Shown: positions 1-15,076, counted from the first letter of the stretch. The stretch is DNA of 64,000 bases from Nocardia rosealba (GCF_020216065.1 NZ_JAIWNA010000007.1:186001-250000), one strand, 5' to 3'. Made by a program: numbers and translations. The notes: a model not told the origin generated them from the letters alone.

Positions 1-1123
1 CGTCAAGCGATTGGTGGTCGACGAGACCGCCGAAACCGGCTCGCTCGCCGAGGGTCTCGATCATGTGGTGATCGTCGGCGGTACCGGTCAGCTCGGTCTC
101 CGTTTCACCGATCACCTGGCGCGCACGAGTACCGGCCGCGTCACCCTGCTCAGCCGCAGCGGTGAAACCCCCAGCCTGGCAACAGAACTGGCGCGTCTGC
201 GTGGCCTCGGTGACACCGAGATCGTCGTGCGGTCCTGTGATGTGAGCGATCCGGAATCGGCGAAGGCCTTCGCCGCCGAGATCGCCGATCGCCCGGCCGA
301 TCTGGTGATCCACGCCGCCGTGAACTATGTCGACGCCGAACTCGACCAGGTCACCGCCGAGGCCGTCCACACCGCCGCCCGCGCCAAGCTGCACGGCCTC
401 GACACCCTGATCGACACCGTGCCGCTGACCACCGATTGCCGTGTGCTGCTGTGCTCGTCGATGGCGGCGACCATCGGCGGACGGGGCCAGATCCTGTACG
501 CGGTCACCAACCGCATGCTCGATGTCGCCGCTCGCAGGCTGCGCACCCGTGGCATCGCCGCGGCCAGCCTGCAGTGGGGGCTGTGGAGCGTGGCGGGTCC
601 GCTCGACGACGCCGGGTTCGCCCGGGTGGAAGAGGCGGGCGTGTTCCCGATGGTTCCCTCCGACGCCATCGAGGCCGGCTTAGCCGCGCCCGTGCGCGAC
701 GGCATGATCATCGCCGCCGACTGGGACTTCCTGCGCGAGGTGCTCGGCGCGTTCGGTCAGGACAGTGTCCTCACCGGTCTCGAATCGCCTTCCACGGCTT
801 CGGTTGTCACCCGAGCTGTTTCGGTCACTCCGGCTCCGGAGGCCGTGGTCGAGGCAGCGCAAACGCCGGTACAGCCCGACAGCTCTCCGCTCGACCTGCG
901 TGTGCGTACCGAACTGCTGAAGGTGATCGGCGGCGACAGCGCCGAATCCATCGACGCCACCATGCCTTTGGTCGCGCTCGGCCTGGACTCGTTGCAGGCC
1001 TTGGACTTCCGCAAGCGCGTGAAGGCGGAGCTGGACCGGGACCTGCCGGTCGCGGCGATTCTCGGCGGCGCGTCGCTCGACGACGTCGTGCAGCTGATGG
1101 CACAGAACACCAACCAGGGCTAG
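1..1123 (+). CDS. Polyketide synthase C-terminus (KR-ACP), 5' truncated; MbtD/NbtC-like
   Basis: The frame is open from the window edge (codons begin at base 2), so this is the 3' end of a larger gene. A ketoreductase domain covers about residues 20-245: the Rossmann motif GGTGQLG is near residue 26, the catalytic Ser lies in LCSSMAA, and the Tyr/Asn in LYAVTNRM. An acyl carrier protein follows (about 290-365), with the phosphopantetheine Ser in LGLDSLQ. It would reduce a beta-keto acyl unit and hold it for the next enzyme. The stop lies 13 bases before the NRPS gene downstream. The KR-ACP tail followed by two NRPSs matches the mbtD-mbtE-mbtF order of mycobactin clusters (family knowledge); the product is inferred from that order. 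Confidence 0.85.
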   Translation, partial: VKRLVVDETAETGSLAEGLDHVVIVGGTGQLGLRFTDHLARTSTGRVTLLSRSGETPSLATELARLRGLGDTEIVVRSCDVSDPESAKAFAAEIADRPADLVIHAAVNYVDAELDQVTAEAVHTAARAKLHGLDTLIDTVPLTTDCRVLLCSSMAATIGGRGQILYAVTNRMLDVAARRLRTRGIAAASLQWGLWSVAGPLDDAGFARVEEAGVFPMVPSDAIEAGLAAPVRDGMIIAADWDFLREVLGAFGQDSVLTGLESPSTASVVTRAVSVTPAPEAVVEAAQTPVQPDSSPLDLRVRTELLKVIGGDSAESIDATMPLVALGLDSLQALDFRKRVKAELDRDLPVAAILGGASLDDVVQLMAQNTNQG

Positions 1124-1136
1124 GGGCCGAAAGAAC

Positions 1137-6296
<5,160 letters not shown>

Positions 6297-6408
6297 ACAA
6301 CCCGACATCCTCGCCGCACCTGCCGGGCACCCGCCCGGCACGGTGCGGCGCCGCATGTCGACCGGGTCTCGGCTCTCCGACGACCCGACCACTAGGAAAG
6401 GACGCAGC

Positions 6409-9400
6409 ATGAGTGCGCCGCAGATCGAAGACGTACTCGCGTTGAGCCCCCTGCAGGAGGGGTTGTTCTCTCTTTCGCGGATGGCCGGGACCGAGATCGA
6501 CCTCTACACGATGCAGTTCGTGGTCGACATCGACGGCCCGCTGGACACCGCCCTGCTGCGCCGCAGCGCCCAGGCCATGCTCGACCGCCACCCGAACCTG
6601 CGGGCCGCGTTCTGGGACACCGACGTGCCCAAGCCGGTGCAGATCATCCCGTCCCACGCCGAGCTGCCGTGGGACGAACGTGACGCGGTGGCAACGGAAT
6701 TCGACTCCATCGCCGAGTCGGAGCGGCGGGTGCCGTTCGCGCTGAGTCGTGGTCCGGCCCTGCGGATCCTGCTGCTGAACGTCACCGACGCGCCGCAGCC
6801 GCGCAAGCGGATGATCCTCACCGCCCACCACATCCTGATGGACGGCTGGGCGGTTGCGGTGTTCTTCACCGAACTGCTCGCCGTGTACCAGGCGGGCGGC
6901 AGTCTCGACGGGCTGCCCGCCCCGCGCCCGTACCGCGACTACATCGGCTGGCTCGGCGCCCAGGACCACGATGCGGCCGCGCGCCGCTGGGCCGAGTACC
7001 TGGGTCAGGTGAGCGCGCCGTTGGTGCTGGCCGACGGCACCGGTGCGCGCGATTCCTCGGTGCCCGAGACCACGCGACTTCGTCTCTCCGCCGGCGAAAC
7101 CGAAGCTCTGCAGCAGTGGGCACGTGCCAACGGCATGACGCTCAATACCGCTGTGCAGTTCGCCTGGACGGTGCTGCTGGGCCGGATCACCGACCGCACG
7201 GATGTCGTCTACGGCACCACCATCAGCGGCCGCCCCGAAAAGCTGGCCGGTGTCGAGGGCATGGTCGGGCTGTTCATCAATACCGTCCCCGTCGTGCACC
7301 GGCTCGCGTCGACCGAACCGGTCGTCGCGCAATGCGCTCGGCTGCAACGTGATTCGTCGACCATGCGCGATATCGGGTACCTGAGCCTGTCGACCCTGCA
7401 GCGTGCGGCAGGACACGGCGCCCTGTTCGACACCCTGTTCGTGTTCGAGAACGCCCCCATCGACGACGCGATCAAGACCGTCACCGCCGCCGACGGCGCC
7501 CAGTTCCGGCCCATCGAGATGGAAAGCCTCGCCCACTATCCGCTCACCGTGGTCTCGCACATCAGCGAAGGCGAACTGCTCGTCCTGGTCGAGGCGGTGC
7601 CCGCCCTGCTCGGCCACCTCGACCCCGCCGACCTCGGCGCCCGTCTGGTCACCATCCTGCGCACCCTGCCCACGCTCGACGCCGAGGCGACCCTCGACGC
7701 CATCGACCTGCTCACGCCCGCCGAGCACGCCGAACTGGCCAGTGCTGCCGCGGAACTCGTATCCGCGCCCTCCTTCACGCCCTGGGAGCTGTTCGAGCGG
7801 CAGGTCGCCGCGACCCCGGACGCCACCGCCCTCACGACCACCTCGGGCGAGCATTTCACCTACCGGGAGCTGCACGATCGTGCCTGCCGCCTGGGTGTCG
7901 AGTTCGCCGCACACGGTGTCGGTCCGGAAACCGTTGTCGCCCTGATGCTCCCGCGCGGCACGGACGCGATCGTCACCATCCTCGCCACGTTCGCTGCCGG
8001 TGCGGCATATGTCCCGGTCGACATCACCCTGCCCGCCGGGCGCATCGAATCGATCCTGCGCCAGTCGAAGCCGGTTCTCGCCATTGTCCTCGACAAGGAT
8101 CGTCACCTACTCGACGGGATTACGCAGCAGGACCTGCCGACCCGTCTGGCGGTGCTCGTGCTGGATGACGCCGAGGTTGTCGACCGGATCGCGAACCGCC
8201 CCGCGCAGGCTCCCGTCGTCCGCCGCGAACTCGACCACGCCGCGTACATCATTTTCACCTCCGGCTCCACCGGCGAACCCAAGGGCGTCGTCGGCACGAA
8301 CGCCGCGCTGGCCGGGTACTTCGCCGACCATCTCGAGCGGTTCTACCGCCCGGCGATGGCGAAACTCGGTCGCCCGCTGCGCATCGCGCACGCCTGGTCG
8401 CTCGGGTTCGATGCCTCCTGGCAGCCGATGGTCGGATTCTTCGCGGGCCAGGCCCTACATCTTTTCGATGCCGACGAGATGCGCGACGCACACCGAATCG
8501 TCTCGGGCATGGCCGAATTCGACATCGACATGATCGACACCACCCCCTCGATGCTGGCCCAGCTGGCGGCGGCGGGCTTGCTCGATCGTGAGCTGTCCGT
8601 CCTCGCTCTCGGTGGTGAGGCCATCGATACCGCCCTGTGGGCACGTTTGCGCGCGCTCCCGGGGACGGCTGTGTACAACTGCTACGGGCCGACCGAGACG
8701 ACCGTCGAAGCCGTCGTCGCCCCGGTCGCCACCTCGGAAATCCCGACGATCGGCACCGCCAACGGCGGCATGGTCGGCTACGTCCTGGACTCACGGCTGC
8801 GCCCGGTTCCGCAGGGGATCGTCGGCGAGCTGTACCTGTCGGGCGTGCAGCTGGCCCGCGGTTACCTGGGTAAACCCGCCATCACCGCCGACCGGTTCAT
8901 CGCCGACCCGGCCCGCCCGGGTCAGCGCATGTACCGCACCGGTGACCTCGTCCGCCGCCTGCCGGGCGGTCGTTTCGGCTACCTCGGCCGCGCCGACGCG
9001 CAGGTGAAGGTGCGCGGGTACCGCATCGAGGTCGGCGAGATCGAGACCGCGCTGCGCCGCTCGGCCGATATCGACACCGCGGCCGTCACCGTGGTCCGTC
9101 GTGCCGGTGGCGCGTCGCTGGTCGGTTTCGTCGTCGGTAAGGCCGGACGCGCCGTGGTGGTGAGTCGGGTGCGGGCCGACCTCGCGCAGCGCCTGCCCGC
9201 GTACATGATCCCGGCGCGCATCGTCGTCCTCGACCGGTTGCCGGTGAACGTCAACGGCAAACTCGACGGGCACGCGCTGAACGAGCTCGCCGAACAAGCA
9301 CTTTCGTCGGCCGACAGCCATGCCGCCGCCGAGACGCCCACCGAGATCGCGCTCAGCGAGGTCTTCGCCGAACTGTTCGACGGCCGCGCCCCCGGTATCG

Positions 9401-11019
9401 ACGCCGACTTCTACGAACTCGGTGTCGACTCCATCGTCGCCATCTCCCTGGTGAACAAGGCCCGCCGCCGAGGCCTCGCGCTCAACCCGCGCATGGTTCT
9501 GGCCTGCCCGACCATCCGTGAACTCGCCGCCGCCGTCGACGACGCACCCGCCGCCGCCCAGGCGGGCGCCGACTCCTACGGTGTGGTTCCGCCGCTGCCG
9601 GTCGTGTCGTGGATGTACGAGTACGGCAACTATCGCCGCTTCACCCAGACCGCCCTGCTACGCCTGCCCGCCGGAATCGACCGTGCCGGCCTGGAATCCA
9701 CGTTGCAGGCTCTGCTCGACGCGCACGACACCCTGCGTGCCGTACTCACCGATACGCCCGATGGTCCCCGCCTGCTCACCCGCGCGCCCGGTGTCGTTGC
9801 CGCGGGCGACGTGGTGATCGAAGCGCCGCGTGGACTCGCCGGTTCCGAACTGGATTCCGTCATCACGGAATACGCGCGTATCGCCAACGACGCGATCGAC
9901 CCGAGGTCGGGGGAGATGGTGCGCGCGGTGTGGTTCCCGGGTGCACCGGGCTCGTCGGAAGTCGACCAGAGCTCGGGCGACGCGAAGAATTCCGGGGACG
10001 ACGCTGATGGCGATCCCGGCGACATTCTTTTGCTCGCGGTGCACCACCTGGCTGTCGACGTGGTGTCCTGGCACATCATGATCGACGGTCTCGCCGCCGC
10101 CTGGCAGCAGATCCAGTCCGGCGTCGCACCGAAGATGCTGCCCGAGTTCACCTCCTACCGGCAGTGGTCCGAGGCCATGTGGCAGCGCGCCAGCACGCCG
10201 GAAGTGCTTGCCCAGCGTGACTATTGGGCGTCCCAGGTGCGCCGACCCGACGCGCCCCTCGGTTCCCGGCACCCCGCCCCCGCGTCCGACACCTGGTCGA
10301 GTCTTCGCGTGAACACCGTCGCCACCCCCGTCGAGGTGACCCAGCGCCTCCTCGACCGCATCGGCAAGGACGAGGGCGTCCGCGAATTCCTGCTCACCGC
10401 CCTCACCATGACCATGGCCTCGCTGCACGCGAACAACGGAAACGATCCAGCCGCAGGCGCTTTGATCGCCCTCGAGGGCCACGGCCGCGCCGACGCCGAA
10501 CTCGGCACCGACACCGCCAACACTCTCGGCTGGTTCACCAGCGTGTTCCCCGTCCGCCTCGGCGTCGGCGAGCAGTGCGTGGATGTCGCACGGGCCCAAG
10601 CTGATCCGGCCTCCGCGCGGTCGCTGCTCGACTCCGTCATCCGCCACCTGCGCGAAATCCCCAACCAGGGGCTCGATTACGGCCTGCTCCGCTACGTCGA
10701 CCGGGCCCCCGAACTGCGCAACGCCGCCGAACCGCAGGTGGAATTCAACTACCTCGGCCGAATCGACCTCAGCGGCAACGACAACGAGCCATGGTCGCTG
10801 CTCGTGGGAGCCCACGACACCGCCCTTCCGCTCGATCCGGAACCCGACCTTCCCTTGCGGTACGCGGTAGACGTCATCGCCGGCATCGGCACCACCCCCG
10901 AAGGCCCAGCCCTGACGACCAACTTCCGCTGGAGCACCGCTCTGTTCACGGAAAAGCAGGCTGACCGGTTCGCCGAACTGTGGGCCCAGGCCGTTCGAAT
11001 CCTGGCCGCTGCTCTCTGA
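6409..11019 (+). CDS. Non-ribosomal peptide synthetase C-A-PCP-E, MbtF-like siderophore synthetase
   Basis: This 1536-residue protein starts at the ATG behind AAAGGA (the frame is open upstream, but only this start has an SD). Domains: condensation (HHILMDGW near residue 140), adenylation (TSGSTGEPKG near 620), carrier (Ser in LGVDSIVA near 1006), then an epimerization-type condensation domain (HHLAVDVVSW near 1212, EFNYLGRID near 1445). The same C-A-PCP-E order ends the mycobactin line in MbtF, where the last module adds the second N-hydroxylysine, which is cyclised to the caprolactam on release. No thioesterase follows, which fits that cyclising release. It is 113 bases downstream of the previous NRPS and probably co-transcribed. 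Substrate and product are inferred from the family. Confidence 0.88.
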   Translation: MSAPQIEDVLALSPLQEGLFSLSRMAGTEIDLYTMQFVVDIDGPLDTALLRRSAQAMLDRHPNLRAAFWDTDVPKPVQIIPSHAELPWDERDAVATEFDSIAESERRVPFALSRGPALRILLLNVTDAPQPRKRMILTAHHILMDGWAVAVFFTELLAVYQAGGSLDGLPAPRPYRDYIGWLGAQDHDAAARRWAEYLGQVSAPLVLADGTGARDSSVPETTRLRLSAGETEALQQWARANGMTLNTAVQFAWTVLLGRITDRTDVVYGTTISGRPEKLAGVEGMVGLFINTVPVVHRLASTEPVVAQCARLQRDSSTMRDIGYLSLSTLQRAAGHGALFDTLFVFENAPIDDAIKTVTAADGAQFRPIEMESLAHYPLTVVSHISEGELLVLVEAVPALLGHLDPADLGARLVTILRTLPTLDAEATLDAIDLLTPAEHAELASAAAELVSAPSFTPWELFERQVAATPDATALTTTSGEHFTYRELHDRACRLGVEFAAHGVGPETVVALMLPRGTDAIVTILATFAAGAAYVPVDITLPAGRIESILRQSKPVLAIVLDKDRHLLDGITQQDLPTRLAVLVLDDAEVVDRIANRPAQAPVVRRELDHAAYIIFTSGSTGEPKGVVGTNAALAGYFADHLERFYRPAMAKLGRPLRIAHAWSLGFDASWQPMVGFFAGQALHLFDADEMRDAHRIVSGMAEFDIDMIDTTPSMLAQLAAAGLLDRELSVLALGGEAIDTALWARLRALPGTAVYNCYGPTETTVEAVVAPVATSEIPTIGTANGGMVGYVLDSRLRPVPQGIVGELYLSGVQLARGYLGKPAITADRFIADPARPGQRMYRTGDLVRRLPGGRFGYLGRADAQVKVRGYRIEVGEIETALRRSADIDTAAVTVVRRAGGASLVGFVVGKAGRAVVVSRVRADLAQRLPAYMIPARIVVLDRLPVNVNGKLDGHALNELAEQALSSADSHAAAETPTEIALSEVFAELFDGRAPGIDADFYELGVDSIVAISLVNKARRRGLALNPRMVLACPTIRELAAAVDDAPAAAQAGADSYGVVPPLPVVSWMYEYGNYRRFTQTALLRLPAGIDRAGLESTLQALLDAHDTLRAVLTDTPDGPRLLTRAPGVVAAGDVVIEAPRGLAGSELDSVITEYARIANDAIDPRSGEMVRAVWFPGAPGSSEVDQSSGDAKNSGDDADGDPGDILLLAVHHLAVDVVSWHIMIDGLAAAWQQIQSGVAPKMLPEFTSYRQWSEAMWQRASTPEVLAQRDYWASQVRRPDAPLGSRHPAPASDTWSSLRVNTVATPVEVTQRLLDRIGKDEGVREFLLTALTMTMASLHANNGNDPAAGALIALEGHGRADAELGTDTANTLGWFTSVFPVRLGVGEQCVDVARAQADPASARSLLDSVIRHLREIPNQGLDYGLLRYVDRAPELRNAAEPQVEFNYLGRIDLSGNDNEPWSLLVGAHDTALPLDPEPDLPLRYAVDVIAGIGTTPEGPALTTNFRWSTALFTEKQADRFAELWAQAVRILAAAL

Positions 11020-11082
11020 GGACCGATCGTCGATGCCGGTGGGCCGGTAGAGTTGGCGGGCCATTATCAGGGGAGGAATGTG

Positions 11083-11598
11083 GTGCGCGTAGTCGCGGGG
11101 TTTTTCGCTTTGTCCTTGATGCTCACGTCGTGCGCCGTAATCGGTACGGCCGAGCCGCACTGTCCGTCGGGAACATTGAACGTGCAGACGAACGAGAGCC
11201 AGTTGGGTAACTTCGTCGCGCTGCAAGACAAGGTCCGCGACGTGGTGACCGCGCGTGAGGTGCCGATCACGATGCGAGAGATCGGCCGCCGCGCAGGCTG
11301 GTCGCCGGAATGGGACCGCATGATCCCGCTCCGACCAGGCGCGGCCCCGGAAAAGATCCTCGCGGCCGCAGGCATCGACGATCCGAATATGTGTGTGAAG
11401 GGGATTCCGACCTTCGACCCCTTCTACGAAAGGGTCCACTATCCGAATTCATTGTTCCTCGTCGGTTCCCGTCCGGTCCACCGCGTCGAGTGGTTCCGTC
11501 CGCAACCCTTGATCGATTTCGGCGCGCAGGGCTTCCTCACACCGGATACGGAACTGATCATCGACCGCGGCATGCTCACACCCGCCCCCGGCCGATAA
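11083..11598 (+). CDS. Hypothetical lipoprotein
   Basis: This 171-residue protein starts at the second of two adjacent GTG codons, with GGGGAGG six bases upstream; the GTG at 11080 is almost as likely. A short hydrophobic signal ends in the lipobox LTSC (Cys 17), so export and lipid anchoring are expected. The rest is soluble, with Cys residues at about 27 and 105. I do not recognise the family. It lies 63 bases after the siderophore NRPS on the same strand. It may share that transcript, but nothing in it points to iron. Confidence 0.75.
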   Translation: MRVVAGFFALSLMLTSCAVIGTAEPHCPSGTLNVQTNESQLGNFVALQDKVRDVVTAREVPITMREIGRRAGWSPEWDRMIPLRPGAAPEKILAAAGIDDPNMCVKGIPTFDPFYERVHYPNSLFLVGSRPVHRVEWFRPQPLIDFGAQGFLTPDTELIIDRGMLTPAPGR

Positions 11599-11715
11599 CG
11601 CCAGGGCATATCCGCGATCACGCCCGGCTGCCGCATTTCGGGCTGACCACTGGTTACGCTGGTTGCCGACCGTTTTCCATTCGACGCAGTCCTGCTGTTC
11701 TTCGGAAGGAAGCAC

Positions 11716-12048
11716 ATGAGTCCCGCCATCGGTGCCGTCGTCATCCCCGTCTCCGACCTGGAAGCCGCCAAGAAGGTCTACACCGCCCTCTACGGCCGGC
11801 CTCACACCGACCAGCCCTACTACGTCGGTTACAACGTCAACGGCTTCGAGATCAGCCTCAACCCCCAGGGCGACCGCGCTACCGGACCGGTCGCGATGAC
11901 CGACGTCGACGACCTCGACGCCACCCGAAACGCCCTTCTCGCCGCAGGAGCCACCGAGAAATCGGGCCCGCAGACAGTTGCCCCCGACCTCCGCATCTGC
12001 ACCCTCGCCGATCCCGACGGCAACCCCTTCGGCCTGCGCGGCAAGTAG
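11716..12048 (+). CDS. VOC-fold (glyoxalase/bleomycin-resistance-like) protein
   Basis: This 110-residue protein matches the size of one VOC domain. It opens with the strand motif AVVIPVSDLEAAKKVY typical of the first beta-alpha-beta unit and ends in the family signature DPDGNPFGL. GGAAGGAAGC lies just before the ATG. VOC proteins form metal-dependent dimers acting as lyases, dioxygenases or binding proteins, and the substrate cannot be told here. Its stop is one base from the end of the convergent tetR-type gene. Confidence 0.85.
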   Translation: MSPAIGAVVIPVSDLEAAKKVYTALYGRPHTDQPYYVGYNVNGFEISLNPQGDRATGPVAMTDVDDLDATRNALLAAGATEKSGPQTVAPDLRICTLADPDGNPFGLRGK

Positions 12049-12049
12049 G

Positions 12050-12751
12050 TCACCGACGCGCTTCGATGCCGTCGAGTACCTGCTCGAGGCCGGTGTCGAA
12101 CTGCCAGCGCAGGTCGTCCTTGCGCCGTGCCTCGTGCACATAGCGCTGGAAGGTCGGATAGCGGCCGGTGCCGAGCAGCCAGGTCATCTGGGTGGACAGG
12201 CCGGTGCGCGCCTGTGCGCCGGTGGTCCAGCCGCGATCGTCCATGAGCGCGCGTAGGCCGATCTCGGCACCGGTCGCACCCTGCACATACGCGAAAACCG
12301 TTCGCGCGGCCGCCATCGCCGTATCGAGGTCGAGGCCGAGGTCGTCGTGGAGCGCGGTCAAGGCGTGCTCGGTCAGGGCCATGCGGTTGGGTGTGAGCTC
12401 GTAGACGAGCTCCGGCGCGGTGAGCCGGGTGAGCCACGGATGTCGCAGGATCAGCGCCTGAAGGGCCGTCGCCAGCTCACGCAGCGTCGCGCGCCAGCCG
12501 TCACCGACCGTGCAGTCGACCTCGCCGTAGACGAGGTCGACCATCAGTTCCAGCACCTCGTCCTTGCCCGCCACATGCCGGTAGGCCGCCATCGGCGCCA
12601 CCCCGAGCTCCGTGGCCAGCCGGCGCATCGTGATGGCGTCGAGCCCGTCGACGTCGGCAACCGTCACCGCGGTTTCGGCAATTCGTCTGGCGGACAAGGG
12701 TTTACCGGTGTTCCGGTCGCCTTCTGTGAGCCGTTCCCAGAGAGAAGTCAC
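12050..12751 (-). CDS. TetR-family transcriptional regulator
   Basis: This 233-residue protein starts at GTG. Its N-terminal helix-turn-helix (about residues 24-70) has the family pattern TMRRLATELGVAPMAAYRHV followed by GKDEVLELMVD. The long C-terminal part resembles the tetracycline-repressor class ligand-binding domain. The gene is divergent from the DUF998 membrane gene, and the short gap holds two copies of an operator-like palindrome. It probably represses both itself and that gene. The inducer is unknown. Confidence 0.9.
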   Translation of the reverse strand: MTSLWERLTEGDRNTGKPLSARRIAETAVTVADVDGLDAITMRRLATELGVAPMAAYRHVAGKDEVLELMVDLVYGEVDCTVGDGWRATLRELATALQALILRHPWLTRLTAPELVYELTPNRMALTEHALTALHDDLGLDLDTAMAAARTVFAYVQGATGAEIGLRALMDDRGWTTGAQARTGLSTQMTWLLGTGRYPTFQRYVHEARRKDDLRWQFDTGLEQVLDGIEARR

Positions 12752-12768
12752 GCCTGTTCCGCTCCTGA

Positions 12769-12807
12769 TGTGTACTTAGTACGCACGAGATGTGTACTTT
12801 GTATCTG
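12769..12807. promoter_or_regulatory. Tandem operator copies between tetR-type gene and DUF998 gene
   Basis: TGTGTACTTAGTACGCA at 12769-12785 is an imperfect palindrome (half site TGYGTACT). A second copy beginning TGTGTACTTTGTA follows at 12791-12806. The second copy reaches the likely GTG start of the membrane gene, so a bound regulator would cover the transcription and translation start. Assignment to the adjacent TetR protein is inferred from position. Confidence 0.7.
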
Positions 12808-13427
12808 TGAGCATACGCAGTACACATCTGCTGTTGGCGGGCGCCTTCGGTCCGGCCGTCTTCGTCCTCGGCTATCTGATCAACGGCGCACTCCAGGCCG
12901 GCTACGACTCATCCCACGACACCATCAGCGCCCTTAGCCTGGCCCCCCACGGCTGGATCCAGAACAGCAACTTCGTCCTCTACGGCATCCTGACGGTGCT
13001 CTTCGCCGAAGGGCTCCGCCGCGCCGCGTCCCTGCGCACCGCCGGGTATTTCGCCCTGCTGGTCGCCGCCGCCGGGCTGATCGTCATCGGGTTCTTCCCC
13101 ACCGACCCGGTGCTCGGTTTCCCCGAAGGAGCCCCCACGGTCGTCACCGCGACCGGCAGCATCCACAACCTCGGCGCCCTCGTCGTGTTCACGGCCTTTC
13201 CCGTAGCGGCCCTCACCGCCGTGTCCCGCCACGCCCGCCTGTGGTCGGCCTTCTCCGTCGCCACCGCCGTGTTCTCGCTAGCAGCGGTCGGAGCCTTCTT
13301 CGCCGCCGTGGAATCGACACCGGCCGGTGCCCAATCGTCGGCCGGCTTATACGAACGCCTCCCGACACTGTTCATCGGCCTCTGGCAGATCGTCTTCGTC
13401 TACCGGGTCCTCGCGAAAAGTAGATAA
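12807..13427 (+). CDS. DUF998 family membrane protein
   Basis: About 206 residues with six predicted hydrophobic segments. The motifs ISALSL near the N-terminus and an IHNLGA segment after a GFFPTDP loop are typical of DUF998 integral membrane proteins of unknown function. I placed the start at the GTG at 12807; a GTG at 12792 would add five residues but lies inside the operator. No Shine-Dalgarno precedes either, so translation is probably leaderless. It is divergent from the TetR gene and probably under its control. Confidence 0.85.
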   Translation: MSIRSTHLLLAGAFGPAVFVLGYLINGALQAGYDSSHDTISALSLAPHGWIQNSNFVLYGILTVLFAEGLRRAASLRTAGYFALLVAAAGLIVIGFFPTDPVLGFPEGAPTVVTATGSIHNLGALVVFTAFPVAALTAVSRHARLWSAFSVATAVFSLAAVGAFFAAVESTPAGAQSSAGLYERLPTLFIGLWQIVFVYRVLAKSR

Positions 13428-13541
13428 CGTGCCGTTCATCGGGAGACGACGTGGTGACCGGTCGGCCGCGAACCTACCGTCCCGGATCGGGTCGCATTCA
13501 TGCACCAGCGTGGGCCCACACCGGTTACTCGAGGAGTCCCT

Positions 13542-14246
13542 ATGCCCCAGATCGCGTCACGTCTGTCCGTGGTCATCGCCGCGGTTGCCGTCATCACAGC
13601 CGGCGGCGGTAGTGCGGCCGCCGCACCGCAGACAGGTGAAATGACCCTCACCTTCGTCCGCCACGCCGAATCGGCCGGCAACGCATCCGGCCTGATCGAC
13701 ACGTCCGTGCCCGGCCCCGACCTCACCGAAAAGGGCTGGGAGCAAGCCGCCGCGGCCGCGCTACGCCTGGCCGACTGCAAGTTCGACGGCGTCTACGCCT
13801 CGACGATGGTGCGCACACAGCAGACCGCACTACCCACCTCGGAACTGTGCGACCGCCCCGTTGTCGTCGAGGAGGGCTTCCACGAAATCGAAGCCGGAAT
13901 CTACGAAGGCACACCCGAGAAAGACGCGATGGCGAACTACTTCGCCGCACCGGTCCAGTGGATGCAAGGCAACCTCGACGCCCGCATTCCCGGCTCGATC
14001 AACGGCCACGAATTCAAAAAGCGCATGGACGACTCCATCCAGGACATCCAGGACCGCGGCGACAAGCGCGCCACGATCTTCTCCCACGGCGGCTCCATCA
14101 TGGTCTGGACCCTCATGACCGTCAGCAACCCCGACATGACCAAACTGCAGTCCGACCCCATCCGCAATACCGGGCGCGTAGTCGTCAAGGGCAGCCCCGC
14201 GAAGGGCTGGAAACTCGTCACCTGGGACGGCACTCCCGCTGCCTGA
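13542..14246 (+). CDS. Secreted histidine phosphatase (phosphoglycerate-mutase-like)
   Basis: This 234-residue protein starts at an ATG preceded by GAGGAG. Residues 1-27 form a signal peptide ending in an Ala-rich cleavage site before APQTGE. The mature part has the branch-1 histidine-phosphatase RHG-type motif TFVRHAESAGN (catalytic His), then a Glu in GIYEGT and the second catalytic His in FSHGGSIM. It therefore probably removes phosphate from a small molecule or protein outside the cytoplasm. Its substrate is unknown. Confidence 0.88.
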   Translation: MPQIASRLSVVIAAVAVITAGGGSAAAAPQTGEMTLTFVRHAESAGNASGLIDTSVPGPDLTEKGWEQAAAAALRLADCKFDGVYASTMVRTQQTALPTSELCDRPVVVEEGFHEIEAGIYEGTPEKDAMANYFAAPVQWMQGNLDARIPGSINGHEFKKRMDDSIQDIQDRGDKRATIFSHGGSIMVWTLMTVSNPDMTKLQSDPIRNTGRVVVKGSPAKGWKLVTWDGTPAA

Positions 14247-14302
14247 CACGCGCAGGCGCCACGGCTACACCCGCCGCGTCGAATCCGATCGACGGTGAGG
14301 GT

Positions 14303-15076
14303 TCATCTGCGATCGGTGAAGATGGCTATGTGCCTGAAGAGACGGTGCTCCAACTCGGCGGGTGGGCCGGGGATCACCGTGAAATTGTCGGCGTCGTGGT
14401 GTTGCAGGAGGTAGCGGCCGTCATCGGGGTAGTCGAGCCAGAGGAACGCTTTGCCGTCGGAAGTGGGCCGGGAATCGACCTGGAACCCAGGGAAAACGGT
14501 GATCTCGCCCGTGCCGATTCGGGGGCGCCGGAAGAAGCGTTGCGTGTGCTCGACCGGGGACAGGCGGGTGGGGTGGCGAGCGAACGTGGCCGTCTCGAGA
14601 TCGCTGCGCCTGCCCTCGAAACGCTGTGTCGAACCACCGTGCAGGCGTGGCAGTTTCGCGACGATAGCCGCTGCCAGATCGCCCAGCGGGACAACGGAGA
14701 GCGTGATGTCGCCGCCTTGCTCGCGCGTCGGCCCCGGGGCCTGAACGGCCAACGCCACGTGATCCTCGACGATGCCCGCATAAACGCGCACGACCTCGGT
14801 CTGGCCCGGCCCGTGTAAGCCCTGGATCTCCACCCGGACCTCGGGCTCGAGAACGGCCCGGAACACCCTGTCCAGAACCGCGTCGTACACCTGCACCAAC
14901 CGGTGCCGGGCAGCTTCCCGCCGCTGCCGGTGGATTCCCATGGTCTCGGCGAATTCGGGCTGGAAGGTCAGCGGGTACGGCATCCGGTCCCGGCCGTGCG
15001 CTTCCAGCCCGATGGCGAAGGCATGTGGATCGAGCACCCAGGTGTGATCAAGGGCCGGTGCTTGGGGTCGGCTCAT
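14303..15076 (-). CDS. espG: ESX secretion-associated protein EspG family
   Basis: This 257-residue protein has the EspG-like opening (LDHTWVLDPHAFAIGL) and the late GTGEITVFPGF segment. EspG proteins are cytosolic chaperones that bind the tip of PPE proteins and deliver them to the type VII secretion machine. The start overlaps the stop region of the PPE-like gene by four bases, the usual position for a substrate chaperone. Family assignment is by eye. No ESX core ATPase or membrane genes are in the window. Confidence 0.75.
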   Translation of the reverse strand: MSRPQAPALDHTWVLDPHAFAIGLEAHGRDRMPYPLTFQPEFAETMGIHRQRREAARHRLVQVYDAVLDRVFRAVLEPEVRVEIQGLHGPGQTEVVRVYAGIVEDHVALAVQAPGPTREQGGDITLSVVPLGDLAAAIVAKLPRLHGGSTQRFEGRRSDLETATFARHPTRLSPVEHTQRFFRRPRIGTGEITVFPGFQVDSRPTSDGKAFLWLDYPDDGRYLLQHHDADNFTVIPGPPAELEHRLFRHIAIFTDRR

